Shown piece after piece: positions 45,811 through 57,307 of a stretch of DNA of 64,000 nucleotides. The notes below the pieces were generated by a model. That model was not told the DNA's origin. It made no database searches and saw nothing but the letters and a program-made list of their open reading frames with translations. Positions within the stretch are counted from its first letter, which is position 1, and each line of letters starts with the position of its first letter. The position numbers and the translations under genes are program-made. This DNA is from Myotis daubentonii (taxonomy: Eukaryota > Chordata > Mammalia > Chiroptera > Vespertilionidae): NCBI RefSeq assembly GCF_963259705.1, contig NC_081842.1, positions 92,432,433 to 92,496,432 on the forward strand, read 5' to 3'.

Positions 45811-46044
45811 CCCTGGCCAGTGTGGTTCAGTTGATTGAGCATTGTCCCATGCACCAGGAGGTTACTGGTTTGATTCCTGATTAGGGCACATGCCAGAGTT
45901 GCGGGGTCGATTCCCAGTGAGGTACATGAAGGAGGCAGCTGATCAATGTTTCTCTCTCATTATTGATGTTTCTCTCTCTCTCTCCCTCTCCCTTCCTTTC
46001 TCTCTCTCAAATCAATAAAAATAAAATAAATATATATTTTAAAA
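45811..46044 (+). mobile_element. Ves SINE with perfect 12-bp target-site duplication
   Basis: Head ccctggccagtgtggttcag, CT-rich middle, A-rich tail with AATAAAA. TTGCTCATGCTG flanks it exactly (45799-45810 and 46045-46056). Confidence 0.93.
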
Positions 46045-46056
46045 TTGCTCATGCTG

Positions 46057-47164
46057 ACTTTCTCAAATTTGTCTTCCAGGATAATAAATCATTGTCTTTG
46101 ATTTTCTGTTCATGATCATGGTGAGCTTGATGAAGACCTGGGGCAAATTATGAAGGTTTTCATATTGTATCATCAATAACCACATATGAATTTATGTTAG
46201 TTAGACAAATACTTTCTCTTTCACAAAATAAAAAATAAAAATCTTCTGTAGATTGTTCTGTGATAATAAAAGGAAATAATAAGGAAATAGCCACTTGAAA
46301 TTATGAGTTTTGGATGCAGAATTTGACAAAGCATTATGTATTTGCAGAAGTACACACAGACGACTCAGGCTCTACGTTTTAAGAATTGCTGAGCGAGGAA
46401 GCCAGAAAATCAAGCAGATGTCACAATCTTGTAGTAGATGCTAAGAAATTTGAACTTTGTCCTGTGAGTAATGGGGCCGATTAAAGGCTTTTAAGCAAGG
46501 GAATACTTTGGTCAGATTTGTATTTATGAAAGATCATTCTGGCAGCAGTGAGGAGAATGGATTGGTTGTGGCATCACTGGAGGCAGGAAAATTTGTTAAG
46601 AAACCTTTGCAAAGAGACCACTGACACAACATTGGGGATACAGGGCCACCATTCTAGCTCAGCCACTAATTTTCGGTAAGTCACTGGGCCTCTCTGGAGC
46701 TTTCAGATGCCTAAGCTAAACAAGACAACTGGATTACTTGGTTACTCAGGACCTTCCTGCTCTGATGGTGTAATGTTCTAAAAGCTTCCACAGTGTGTGC
46801 CATCCATTATGAGATAAAGGCCCTGCTTACTTAGTGGGCATTCCTGTCTTTTAAAGATGACTGCTATTATTATAAGCATAAATATCACAAGCAGAACACA
46901 GCTTTTAGTTTAGAAACTGAAATGTTATAATAAATGAGTGATATACAAAAGTATCAAAGTACTAATTTGTTAGTAATTCCATTTTGAGGCCCTAGTTTGT
47001 CTTTATATTATTAAAATATGAGGAACAAAGTATTTCTTCATTTTTAAAACAAGGCCGTGATTTTTACTTATCATTTAGCCCTTGTAATTCTTAAAACATT
47101 ATGTATTCATAGAGCATACTGACAGGATAGTTGTAATGCTCCTATTTATAAAAATATCAGGAAG
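46057..47164. other. Mixed stretch; ancient repeats at 46440-46775
   Basis: 46640-46775 (gctcagccactaattttcgg, taagtcactgggcctctct) is a MIR SINE remnant on the plus strand. 46450-46570 (ggcttttaagcaagggaata, gatcattctggcagcagtga) is a familiar but unnamed ancient mammalian repeat. The rest is unassigned. Confidence 0.5.
46640..46775 (+). repeat. MIR SINE remnant
   Basis: The MIR core (attctagctcagccactaat, then cggtaagtcactgggcctct) is recognisable; flanks are eroded. Confidence 0.65.
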
Positions 47165-47342
47165 TGCCTGGCCAGTGTGGCTAAGTGGTTGAGCTTGGAC
47201 CTATGAAACAGGAGGTCACAGTTTGATTCCTGGTCAGGGCATATACCCAGGTTGTGGGCTTGATCACAGCCGATCAATAATTCTCTCTCATCATTGATGT
47301 TTCTATCTTTCTCTCTACAATTAATAAAAATATATTTAAAAA
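47165..47342 (+). mobile_element. Ves SINE
   Basis: Head tgcctggccagtgtggctaa, B-box-like gtttgattcctgg, shortened middle and AATAAAAATATA tail. Flanks aggaagt / aggaaac suggest a short imperfect duplication. Confidence 0.88.
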
Positions 47343-47651
47343 TTACTAGGAAACATGTTTTAATTATAGATGATAATAATAAGTTTTCAAACACATCTCT
47401 GAGCTGTTATTATTATTTTTTTTTAGTAATTCATATTTTGAATTATATAGACATATTTATTTTAACTTATTTCTCATAAGTATGAAGTTTCCATGTTGGA
47501 AGAGATTGGTTTATATGTTTTCAACTCAGGGTAATAGGACCTTGGACACTGGAGTCTGGCTTTAAAATAGTTGTCATTATCCTCATTAATAAGTCATAGA
47601 AATCAATATTCTTCACTCCTTGCTCATAGGTAGAAGCTTGCTTATTGCTTG

Positions 47652-48165
47652 TCTAATCTAATAAAAGACAAACATACAAATTGACTGTACCTTCGCTATG
47701 CCTAAGCCATGCCCACCAGCCAATCAGAATGACTATATGAAAATTAACCCAACCAAGATGGCAGCAGGCAACCACGGAGCTGAAGCGAGCAGGAGGCTTG
47801 GTTGCTCCAGTGATGGAGGAAGCCAAACTTCCTGGCCAGCTTTGAGCTCCACTGAAGGCAACAAAGTTTCAATTATAGAAGGTAAATAAATCCCAGAATT
47901 AAAAAAAAAGAAAAGAAAAAAAAAGGGAGTCTGGGAGCTTCCATCGCCGGGGGGCTTGACCAGCCTGAAAATGGCCCTCAGCCCCTCACCCAGACTGGCC
48001 AGGCACCCCAGTGGAGACCCCCACCATAAAGAGGGTGTGACCAGCCTGCAAATAGCCATCAACCCCTCACCCAGGCTGACCAGGCACCCCAGCAGGACCC
48101 CCACCCTGATCCGGGACACCCTTCAGGGCAAACCAGCCAGCCCCCACCCATGCACCAGGCCTCTA
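47652..48165 (+). mobile_element. HeliBat-type Helitron (A unit)
   Basis: 5' end TCTAATCTAATAAAAG acaaac; 3' end catgcaccaggcctcta, fused directly to the B unit's TCCTATATAATAAAAA. The interior (ccaccagccaatcagaatga, ctcacccagactggccaggc) matches the A unit at 32739-33374. Confidence 0.87.
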
Positions 48166-48634
48166 TCCTATATAATAAAAAGGTAATATGCAAACTGACC
48201 ATAACAGCAGAAAGACTGGGAATGACTGGTCACTATGACACACACTGACCACCAGGGGGCAGACGCTCAATGCAGGAGCTACCCCCTGGTGCTCAGTGCA
48301 TTCCCACAGGGGGAGCTCTGCTCAGCCACAAGCCAGGCTGACAGCTGCCAGTACAGCGGTGGTGGGAGGAGCCTCTCCCGCCTCCTCAGCACCGCTAAGG
48401 ATGTCCGACTTCAGTTTAGGCCTGGTCCCAGCAGGCAAGTGGAGATCCCCCGAGGGCTCCCGGGCTGCCAGAGGGATGTCTGAATGCCAGCTTAGGCCCA
48501 ATTCCCCAGGGAGCAGGCCTAAACCAGCAGGTGGTCATCCCCCAAGGGGTCCCAGAGTGCGAGATGGCACAGGACAGGCTGAGGGACACCCCCCCCCCCC
48601 CGAGTGCACAAATTTTTGTGCACTAGGCCTCAAG
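48166..48634 (+). mobile_element. HeliBat-type Helitron (B-type end, CTCF-like block)
   Basis: 5' end TCCTATATAATAAAAA ggtaatatgc; 3' hairpin gtgcacaaatttttgtgcac then taggcctcaag and host T. It holds the block gaccaccagggggcag (48247-48262), mirrored by accccctggtgctcagtgc (48281-48299). It also has the eroded long hairpin around 48478-48540. Confidence 0.88.
48247..48299. promoter_or_regulatory. CTCF-like motif pair in inverted orientation (Helitron-borne)
   Basis: CCACCAGGGGGCAG at the left matches the CTCF core consensus. The right arm CCCCCTGGTGCTCAGTG is its near-complement, so the two face each other around about 20 bp. Equivalent blocks occur at 18663, 51098, 54689 and 58885. Binding is inferred from the motif only. 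Confidence 0.45.
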
Positions 48635-48635
48635 T

Positions 48636-51014
48636 TCAATATAAATGACTGTAGATACAATATTTCTGTTGAAAAATATCCACAGTTGCCTTAAATCACT
48701 TTCCATGAAAGTTGCCTGAATTTTCATGCTATTTATAAACTACTTGTTTTATTTTTAACTGCAAGATTAAAAATAGCAGAATTTGATTTTCTTTCTATAC
48801 TTTGATAGTCTTTGATATTTTTGACCTGGAAAATTCTGAAAGCAATTGCTTAAAAATTTGATTCTTTTTTATTTTTGAGACATGTACATAATCTTTTTTA
48901 TAATATAGCATATTTTTTCAAGGGCATATGTATTTTTTAAGGAATCATATCTCCCTCAGGCATCTTCTCTGGGTATTGGGGCATGTCAGGCTCTTTAAAT
49001 TTATTTGTTCTAGTTTTTATTTACTTCCTGTCTCAGTTTTCTATGGGAACTGCTGGTAAGGTTGGTTTTGAAAATTTTGGGTTTCATGAATTCTTTTAGA
49101 TCTTCTTTTTTTTCCTTGTAATATATGGTCAGGATTAATATCATAATAAATTAAATGCCACAAATTAAAGTATTATAAAATAAGTCATGTTTTATATTTT
49201 TTACATATCTAGTACAATAGCATATTAAAATTATATTGACTATAACAATAGCTGTGTCAGACTTTGAGACTAGTTAGAGAAAAATATTGTGAATTGAACA
49301 CAGCCTTAGAAACCACAATTTAGCCACCACTCTGGTATTAATCATCTGGAGAATCTTGAGGGAATCTATTTCCATCCCTGATATTTGGTGTGCTTGGCTT
49401 CGAAATGCGTAAATTGGATTAAAATTTTATTTTCCAATCCATTTTTAAATATTTAACTCTTATTACTTATATTCTTTCAGAAAATTACATTGGTAATTGC
49501 ATCAGTAAATATATTTTAATTCAAATAAAGCATCTTTAAATTTCTTACATAAAATAATTACTTTCCTATGATGTGGCTCTGAAAAGATCCTCAACTATAG
49601 AGATAGCCAAGTAACTATCTCATATGCTGTTTCAAGTACTGCCTTCTCCAATACCCCTGACATCATTTTAGTTCAAGGCTTTACATTTCTCCCCAAATCT
49701 TTTTCAACTTCCTCTTAGCTCTTCTCCTTTATCCAGACATGCTTCCTTCCAATCCCATATACTGGCAATCATCTTTCTAAAAATAACTGTTTTGCCAATA
49801 AAAATAATGAAATAAATTATTTTCACCCTAAAGATTAAAGTCCCAGCTCATTAGCATGTGACATAAGGTCCTGTTTACTCCTGTTGTCAGATTTTCACCT
49901 TTGCCCTCATGCCTAAATTCTTATATAGTTCTATAGTTATGTTACTACCCATCCTCTTAAACTTATCTTAAAGTTTAAGACTTCTGAAAAGAACACACAC
50001 AATTATGAATCTTCTCTTCATTCCCCCCAAATGTCTATTTATGTCTTTTACATGCTTTTAAGGTACACATATATACCTTAATCAATATCTTCCCTAAAGT
50101 AGGGCAGAAGAGGCCTCTGATCTTCACCGGCACATTAGAAGATCCACAGTTCATAAACACATAGAAAAAATTAATTTAATAAGGTACACTTGGGCACATC
50201 TGTCACTCTGGATCCAATGCTCAAGGTTGACATAGGGTGACCATAACCTTAAATGTCTGCTCTTGTGAGTAATGCCTTTCTGGACCTGAGGTAATGCTTC
50301 ACCGCATCACTTGCACATGTCCTTGAAATTATAGATGCCTGAACACTGAGAACATTTATGGATTGTGCTGCAGCCTATACTACAGAATGCACTGTGACAG
50401 AGCGTGGAGACAATTTGAGCAGCAGAAGCATTTAGTTAGGAGAAAAGACAAATTAATTAACTTGTCAAATACTTTCTCTAGGCATGAATGCAATAGATTC
50501 CTGCGTAACCAAGTATAATTTCCCAGTAGCGCTGAGTGACCTTTTATTCTTTCTTCACTTTTGTTTCAATTTGTGGTTCCAGAGATACTCAAGAATTACA
50601 TGGTATTCAGAACAGTTTCACATGGTGACTGAAGAACATATTGAAATATTAAACAATCTCTCTTATGCATGTGCACATATATATGTAGGTCTAGATGAAA
50701 TGTGTGTATAGCATGATATTAATTCTTGACATCAATAATAAGATAAAAATTGCCATTTGAATTTTGAATAGTTTTATTTTTCATAAAAATTTAATAATCA
50801 ATTACTTTTTCAAAAAATTAAATTACTAACTTGATTATGTCATTTTTAATTTAAAGTGTTGATTTTGCTTTAGTAAATAAATATTTCTATTTGAAAATAC
50901 ATAGTTTTGAGAAAATAAAATGTTTGAAATTTTCACTTTAAGCTTTAAGCTTTTGAAGAACATATACAAACTGTACATTTTGGTACAATACTTTTTATTC
51001 TGAGAACCTTACTA
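48636..51014. other. AT-rich stretch; possible L2 remnant at 49820-49990
   Basis: 49820-49990 (aagtcccagctcattagcat, aaggtcctgtttactcctg) recalls antisense LINE-2 coding sequence. 50090-50460 is less AT-rich and could be an old retrocopy, but I cannot name it. No convincing exon. Confidence 0.35.
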
Positions 51015-51382
51015 TCCTATATAATAAAAGTCTAATATGTAAATTTGACCAATCAGCAGAACGACCAGTGGAATGACCAGTCGCTATGATGTGCACTGAT
51101 CACCAGGGGGCAGATGCTCAATGCAGGAGCTGTCCCTAGCCCACAGGCCCCAGGCCAGCCAAGGTGGGTGCCAACAGGGCAGTAGCGGCAGGGAGCGGTG
51201 CTGGTTGGCGAGCAGGCAGTGGCAGGCGGTAGGGCCGGCAAGCGGGCAGCGCCAGCCAGCCAAGGCGGGTGCCAGCAGGGGCCTCCCTGATCACCCCGCC
51301 AGTCACCCCACAGATCAGCTCTGATTGCCGGCCAGGCCTAAGGACCCTACCCATGCATGCATTTCATGCAACAGGCCTCTAG
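51015..51382 (+). mobile_element. HeliBat-type Helitron
   Basis: 5' end TCCTATATAATAAAAG tctaatatg preceded by host A; 3' hairpin atgcatttcatgcaa, then caggcctctag and host T. Carries gatcaccagggggcag (51098-51113) without its mirrored arm. The interior has GC-rich 'ggcaggcggtagggccggca'. Confidence 0.92.
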
Positions 51383-51383
51383 T

Positions 51384-52065
51384 CAATAATAAGGTTTTTG
51401 AAAATCATTATTGTACCAAGAAAAAGAGGTTTTGCTACCATGATGACAAAAATAAATTTTATGAAATACTTATGTAGTAATTTATTAATTATCCTTAAAT
51501 TATCATTCATTTAAATATTGCTACACCATCAATTATGCAATCAAACCTGAAATATAAATAGTAAATTAAATATTCTCTGTTATTTTGCTGTTACTGTAAT
51601 ATAAATGCCAGACTTTTTTATGTAATTTCTCTATCTCATTTGTTTGTGTTAAAGTGTAATCATGACAGTCGGAGGAGAGAGCATATTTTCACAATTTGTT
51701 TTATGTATTTCTTAAACATAATTTGTCTCCTTATTCTTGACCCCATTAATGTTAGGAAAAAATACCTTCCTATTATGTTAAGATGATGTGTTCCCTTCTT
51801 TTCTATGGCTATTTCATAGTCCCTGTCCTTGGTCAGGATAAGAATGCAACATTCTAATAAAATAAATTATTCTAGGCACTGACCAGCCCCAGTCCAAATC
51901 ATGCTTACATGGAAACCTTTAATCTCATATAAGTGGTTATTATCCACAACCCTACAGTCCAAGCTCAGGTTTAATAACAATTTCTACAGAAATACCTCAA
52001 GATTTCCTTTGCCTTGCTGAATCTCAGCTTCCAGTTTAAATGTTGCTGTGTTCTAAGGCACTTTC
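51384..52065. other. AT-rich stretch, nothing recognised
   Basis: No named repeat or exon. Confidence 0.45.
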
Positions 52066-52281
52066 TTCTTCTTTTTTTTAAATATGTTTTTATTGACTTC
52101 ATAGAGAGGAAGAGAGAGTGATAGAAACATCAATGATGAGAGAATCATCAATCAGCTGCCCTCCCCATGCTTCCCACTGAGGGTCAAGCCCACAATCCAG
52201 TCATGTGCCCCAACCGGTAATTGAACCATGACCTCCCAGTTCATAGGTTGATGGTCAACCACCTAGCCACACTGGCTGGGT
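52066..52281 (-). mobile_element. Ves SINE, antisense
   Basis: T-rich tail (52072-52090), 'gaaacatcaatgatgagaga' section, and the head complement ctagccacactggctggg. Imperfect flanking similarity (tttcttctt on both sides) suggests a target duplication. Confidence 0.9.
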
Positions 52282-52383
52282 TCCTCTTTCTTCTTTAACT
52301 CTGGACCTGAGACACTCTATTGACCAAAGTTTACCCCTTGGCATCTTTGATGGTACAGGGTTATTTAAATAGTTTCTCTGTAG

Positions 52384-52505
52384 ACAATGACCTATTTAAG
52401 GGAAGTGGTTGCTTCTAATTTATCTTTTTATCCCTAATACTTAGCTTAGTGCTTGGCATACAGTGAGCACTCAATACAGCATTGTTCAATGAATAAATGA
52501 ATGGA
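52384..52505 (+). repeat. LINE-2 3' end remnant
   Basis: The phrases tagtgcttggcatacagtga, gcactcaatacagcattg and ttcaatgaataaatgaatg match the conserved L2 3' end with its short tail repeats. Confidence 0.65.
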
Positions 52506-52871
52506 CAGGTGAATTAAATTGAGGTGATGCTAAGTCTATTCTTTCAGGCTATGTTTCTTACAGGTTTTACTTTTCAGTTTTTAAGTATGAAATATATATA
52601 AATGTTTGTTGAGAGATTAATAGGCAGACTGTTTCAGACACTTAAAATGCTCTTCTATGATAAATGGATGAAAGGATTAGGCATTGTAAAAAAGGTGGAG
52701 TTTTGACAGGGAGTGAAAAGTTTTAAAAGGGACATTATTTTTTGAAAATACTTGAAGAATTTCCATACAAAGTATTTCTTTACTATGTGTGTATTCCTAT
52801 GCAAACATTTTCTTGGGTAATAATAACTAACAATTATATATTTGTTCTCAGCCCCAGGCATTGGTCTAAGC

Positions 52872-53183
52872 CAGAGGTTCTCAACCTGTGGGTCGCGACC
52901 CCTTCGGGGGGTCGAACGACCCTTTCACAGGGGTCAACTAAGACCATCGGAAAACACATATATAATTACATATTGTTTTTGTGATTAATCATTATGCTTT
53001 AATTATGTTCAATTTGTAACAATGAAAATACATCCTGCATATCAGATATTTACATTATGATTCATAACAGTAGCAAAATTACAGTTATGAAATAGCAACG
53101 AAAATAATTTTATGGTTGGGGGTCACCACAACATGAGGAGCTGTATTAAAGGGTCGAGGCATTATGAAGGTTGAGAGCCACTG
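52872..53183 (+). mobile_element. SPIN hAT element with perfect 8-bp target duplication
   Basis: 312 bp, the best copy. TIRs cagaggttctcaacct and aggttgagagccactg. GTCTAAGC is repeated exactly at 52864-52871 and 53184-53191. Palindromic gggtcgcgacccc lies just inside the left end. It interrupts an antisense MIR-like repeat. Confidence 0.96.
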
Positions 53184-53191
53184 GTCTAAGC

Positions 53192-53290
53192 AGTTTAAAA
53201 ATTCAAATTCATCATTATAACAACATTTAAGGTAGTTACTTTCATTATTTGCATTTTACAGAGGAGGTTATTGAGCAACAAAGCAGCTTT
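53192..53290 (-). repeat. MIR-like remnant flanking SPIN
   Basis: 'tttcattatttgcattttac' followed by agaggaggttattgagcaac is the antisense MIR core region; the other side of SPIN (ttctcagccccaggcattgg) may be its continuation. Confidence 0.5.
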
Positions 53291-54413
53291 TGACCACTAT
53301 GCACTCTGGCTATTTTCTGTGTTTTTCTTTCTCTCTCTATTTTTTCCTAATAGGTATAAATATTATACTACTGGTCATAGAGTGAAGAGAAAGGTGTTAG
53401 ACAATAAATAAGAATAAAAAAAAAAAGGTTTTAGGAAGGTGGGGAAGAAAATATTTGTCTCTGTTCAGAACTTGCTTTTTAATATCTCGCTTTGGAGGAG
53501 CTGAGAGTCCCCAGTATGGGTTGTTTGGTTGAAAGGACCTTGTATGACACCATTACATGTAGGCTCATCAAGAAATCATTAATATAAGGTGAGCAGCATC
53601 AGAATGCTATTTTAGTTAAAAATAAGATTATCTAATTGCATGTATACTGGTTGTGTTATCCCTGAGATTTTAAATTTTTCTTTGAATATTTTACCTTTTT
53701 CTCATCTGTAATAAATGATGTTAATGAACAGACTGTGCATCCAAAATGGTCCATAGTACTAAGTGTGACATAGATAATTAAGGATATATTTCTACAAGAA
53801 AGGTAAGTCTCTGGACAAGAGGAGTGGCTTGATACTACTTAGAAGTGCTCTATAGTTTAAATCATAAACAAAGGAAGGTGTCTACCTTTCTTATACATTG
53901 TTATATAAAAGAGATGTAATATTAAAAGAATTTTATTTTTAACCTATATAGTTTACAGATAAAATATTCACAAATTAATTTTACTTCTTAATTATGAGCA
54001 ATGCCTACTTAATAGCATAAGGCCTCTAAACCTTTTGGAATTTATTTTAAGAGAAATGAAAAAATATTAAAAAATATTAAACACGTGATGACAGGTAAGA
54101 TTTACACAGCAAATGGCTTCTTTTTTCTATAATGGCAACATTGCATGTGGAAAGTACAACTAGGAAACTTTTACTAGAGGCACATAATGAGTGATGTTGT
54201 GTTAGACTAGAATAGTTTAATAGGCATGCAGAAGAGTGGATTAACTTAGCTACATTTAGGAAGAAGCATTAGAATTTTATGATTAATTTGGTATTGCTTG
54301 TGAGAAAGAATGAAGAGTAAGAACAATACCTATATTTCTTATTTGGGCAATTATGATTGAAAATGACAAATATGTTGTTTATAATTTCTGTGGAACAGTT
54401 GTCATATGAAAAT
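53291..54413. other. AT-rich stretch, nothing recognised
   Basis: No named repeat or exon. Confidence 0.45.
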
Positions 54414-54414
54414 A

Positions 54415-54829
54415 CTAGAGGCCCGGTGCATGAATTAGTGCATGGGTGGGTTCCTAGGCCTGGCCGGTGATCAGGGCCAATCAGGGCCATTTTGCCCAGT
54501 CCTGGTTGGGCCCAGGCCAATCAGGGCTGGGCCCAATCAGGACCTGCAGGCTGGGGGAAGGGACAAGGCGAGGGACTGCAGGAGGTTGGCCAGCTGGGGT
54601 GAGGGACCACAGCAGGTTGGCCCGCTGCCTGGCTGGAGGGACCAGGGGAGGTTGTTCAGCCATGGGAGGTTGGATGTGGGAGCAGACTAACCACCAGGGG
54701 GCAGATCTTGCATTGAGAATCTACCGCCTGGTGGTCAGTGCATGTCATAGCAACTGGTCGACTGGTCTTTCCGGTTGTTCTGGTTGTTCAGTCCTAATGG
54801 TCGCTTAGGCTTTTATATGTATAAATAGA
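54415..54829 (-). mobile_element. HeliBat-type Helitron
   Basis: Antisense: ctagaggcccggtgcatgaa at the left; the complement of TCTATTTATACATATAAAAG at the right. It carries taaccaccagggggcag (54688-54704) and the mirrored cgcctggtggtcagtg (54725-54740), the best preserved inverted pair. The GC-rich part has direct repeats of 'caatcagggc'. Confidence 0.9.
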
Positions 54830-54830
54830 T

Positions 54831-55079
54831 ACCTAGAGTTGGATAGTCAAGCGTATGGATGGTCCTTCACCTAGTAAATGAGAATCTAGTAATGAATTTC
54901 TTAAGCCAGCTGGTTGTCTCTGAGATTACATTGGGATCTATTTATAATGTTGCATCTACTCAGTAGTTGTGTCAGTTTTAGTGAGAAAGGTACATGCTAT
55001 AGAATATTATCTAGCCTTGATGGTCAGGGAAGATTTCCAGAGAAAGAAACATTAGACTAAAACATGTCATTAAATTTAA

Positions 55080-55134
<55 letters not shown>

Positions 55135-55696
55135 TGGGGGGAAGGGATAAAATATCTGGGATAAGAAATGGCATATGAAAATGAGAAGAAACAAAAATAG
55201 CTATTGGAAATAGAAAGAAATACATTGTGACTATAGTTCAAAAATGAAAAAAAATCAATAGCATGATAAATGACAGGTAAGTTAGGCAGAAGTCACATGA
55301 CATAAGACTTTATGGACCATATTAGTAGCCAGTGAGCTATTTCATCTGGATAAATGGCTTTATTTTACATTTTAAGATTTAGCTACTATGTGAATATATA
55401 TTGATACCATGAAGGTTTGGGGAGGCAATGTGGATATCCAAAACTCCTTTCATCTCTGTAGAAGATTGATATCATTTAGATTAAGATACTTGCATAGACC
55501 TAAATGGAGGTGGATAGAATGAAAGACATTTAATATGCAAGATTTATAGATATTTAAAGTGTATTAGACATGGAGATAGTTAAGATGACCTTTTAGAATT
55601 CTAACTTAAACTTGCATATTGTCTCTTAGGGGAAAAGAAAAATTGAGAAGTTGCAATGTTTTAGACTGGGAGGAAAAAAAATAAAAAGGTAGACAT
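54831..55696. other. AT-rich stretch, nothing recognised besides a GT microsatellite
   Basis: No named repeat or exon apart from the (GT)n tract at 55080-55133. Confidence 0.45.
55080..55133. repeat. (GT)n microsatellite
   Basis: About 26 GT units with one TT interruption. Confidence 0.96.
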
Positions 55697-56138
55697 GGGG
55701 AGAGAGAACCAAGATGGCAGTGTAGGTAAATGCCTGTATTCACGGCCTCCTGCAATCACATCAAAATTACACCTAAAATATAGAACAACCATCACCTAGA
55801 ACTGCCTGAAAGCTGGATGAATGTTAGTCCTACAAATAGAGAAGTAAGGGGGAAAAGCACATTGAGACTAGCAGGATGGGCAGAGGCACAGAACGAGCTG
55901 GTCCCACACCCAAGTGTGGCATGTTTTTAATTGGGAGGGATATCTTGGCTATAGAGGCCTCCCATGAGAAGCAAGTTGTCCCCGCCCCACACCAGAACCC
56001 TAGCCCACGTTCAAGAGCTTGGAAGAGAATTCCCCGTAATTTCAGGTTATAAAAACTATCAGGGATTTTGGCTGAGTGACACAGAGGCTGCTGGAGACTC
56101 AGGCAGTCCCTTTGAAAGGGTCAGTACATGAACTTACC

Positions 56139-56350
56139 CAGTGGTTCTCAACCTTCTGGCCCTTTAAATACAGTTCCTCATGTTGTGACCCAACCATAAA
56201 ATTATTTTCACTGCTACTTTATAATTGTAATGTTGCTACTGTTATGAATCATAATGTAAATATCTGATATGCAGGATGGTCTTAGGTGACCCCTGTGAAA
56301 GGGTTGTTCGACCGCCAAAGGGGTTGCGACCCATAGGTTGAGAACCGCTG
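56139..56350 (-). mobile_element. SPIN hAT element, internally deleted
   Basis: TIRs cagtggttctcaacct and aggttgagaaccgctg. 212 bp: relative to the 312-bp copy, about 100 bp is missing between 'gatatgcagga' and 'tggtcttagg'. Flanking 8-mers do not match clearly. It lies in the HAL1 5' UTR. Confidence 0.92.
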
Positions 56351-57307
56351 ATACACGGTCGCACTCTCTCTGAGCTCCAGTGCTGGGCGGTGGTATTGGG
56401 GGAAACAGAGATATATAGGGAGAAACTGGACTGTCTGGAATTGGGGCAGGAACTCAGGGGCAGCTTTCTCCCAAATGGATCATTATCCCTGTGCTGGCAC
56501 CTCCCCCAACACAGAGCTGATTGGTAGCCATATGTGAGTTTCCACCAGCATGACTCACAATGTTCTCTCCAGCATGGTGATTCCTTAAGACCCTGCCCCA
56601 TCCATTTCGTAGCCCCACCCAAGCTGTTTGCAGTGGCTTTTCCATATTAATGGCCTGTCCTTGCTCAGGCTTCAGGCTTTTCTAAAATATCTTAAACAAG
56701 CTGCAGTTGATTCAGGGAGCCCTATACCTATCAATAAGAGGCTCAAGATCCAACACTAGCATCAGTCTGCCTTGCTTAGCAGTTTGGCCTTGCCTTGTAA
56801 ATTCCAAGCCCAACACAAGTATCCTCCATCTTCAGATCATTCTGTAACTCCTGCCTGGTATCCCCAAGCAGTGGCTGACTGCACCTCCCACGAGGCCCCA
56901 GAGCAGTGCACCTAGTAGACAGCTTCAGACAATACCAGATTATAACTCTACACATCCACAAGTGATATACTCAAGGGGAAGATTCAGTGAGCACCAAAGC
57001 CCCACTGAAGCAAGTCCTGCTCCATAGGGGTATCTCCTGCAAGTATCTCTTCCATTGTAGTTGCAGATGGCCTCAGACAATTGCCGTGGATGTCAATTCT
57101 TCCAAGTGAGGCAATCAAGGCTCAACTACAACAAGACTATGCACACAGCCCACACAGGGATGCGCCTAGAGTTTCCAGCTCAGGTGACTGGGGAGTCTGA
57201 GCAACTGTGCCCTATAGGACACCTACTGCACAAGGCCACTCTACCAATTCCAGGAGATGTAGCAGCTCTACCTAATACATAGAAACAAACACAGGGAATC
57301 AGCCAAA

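Noticed and set aside
50090..50460. Possible processed pseudogene on the minus strand
   Set aside because: Composition is suggestive, but no protein was recognised in any frame and no tail or target duplication was found.
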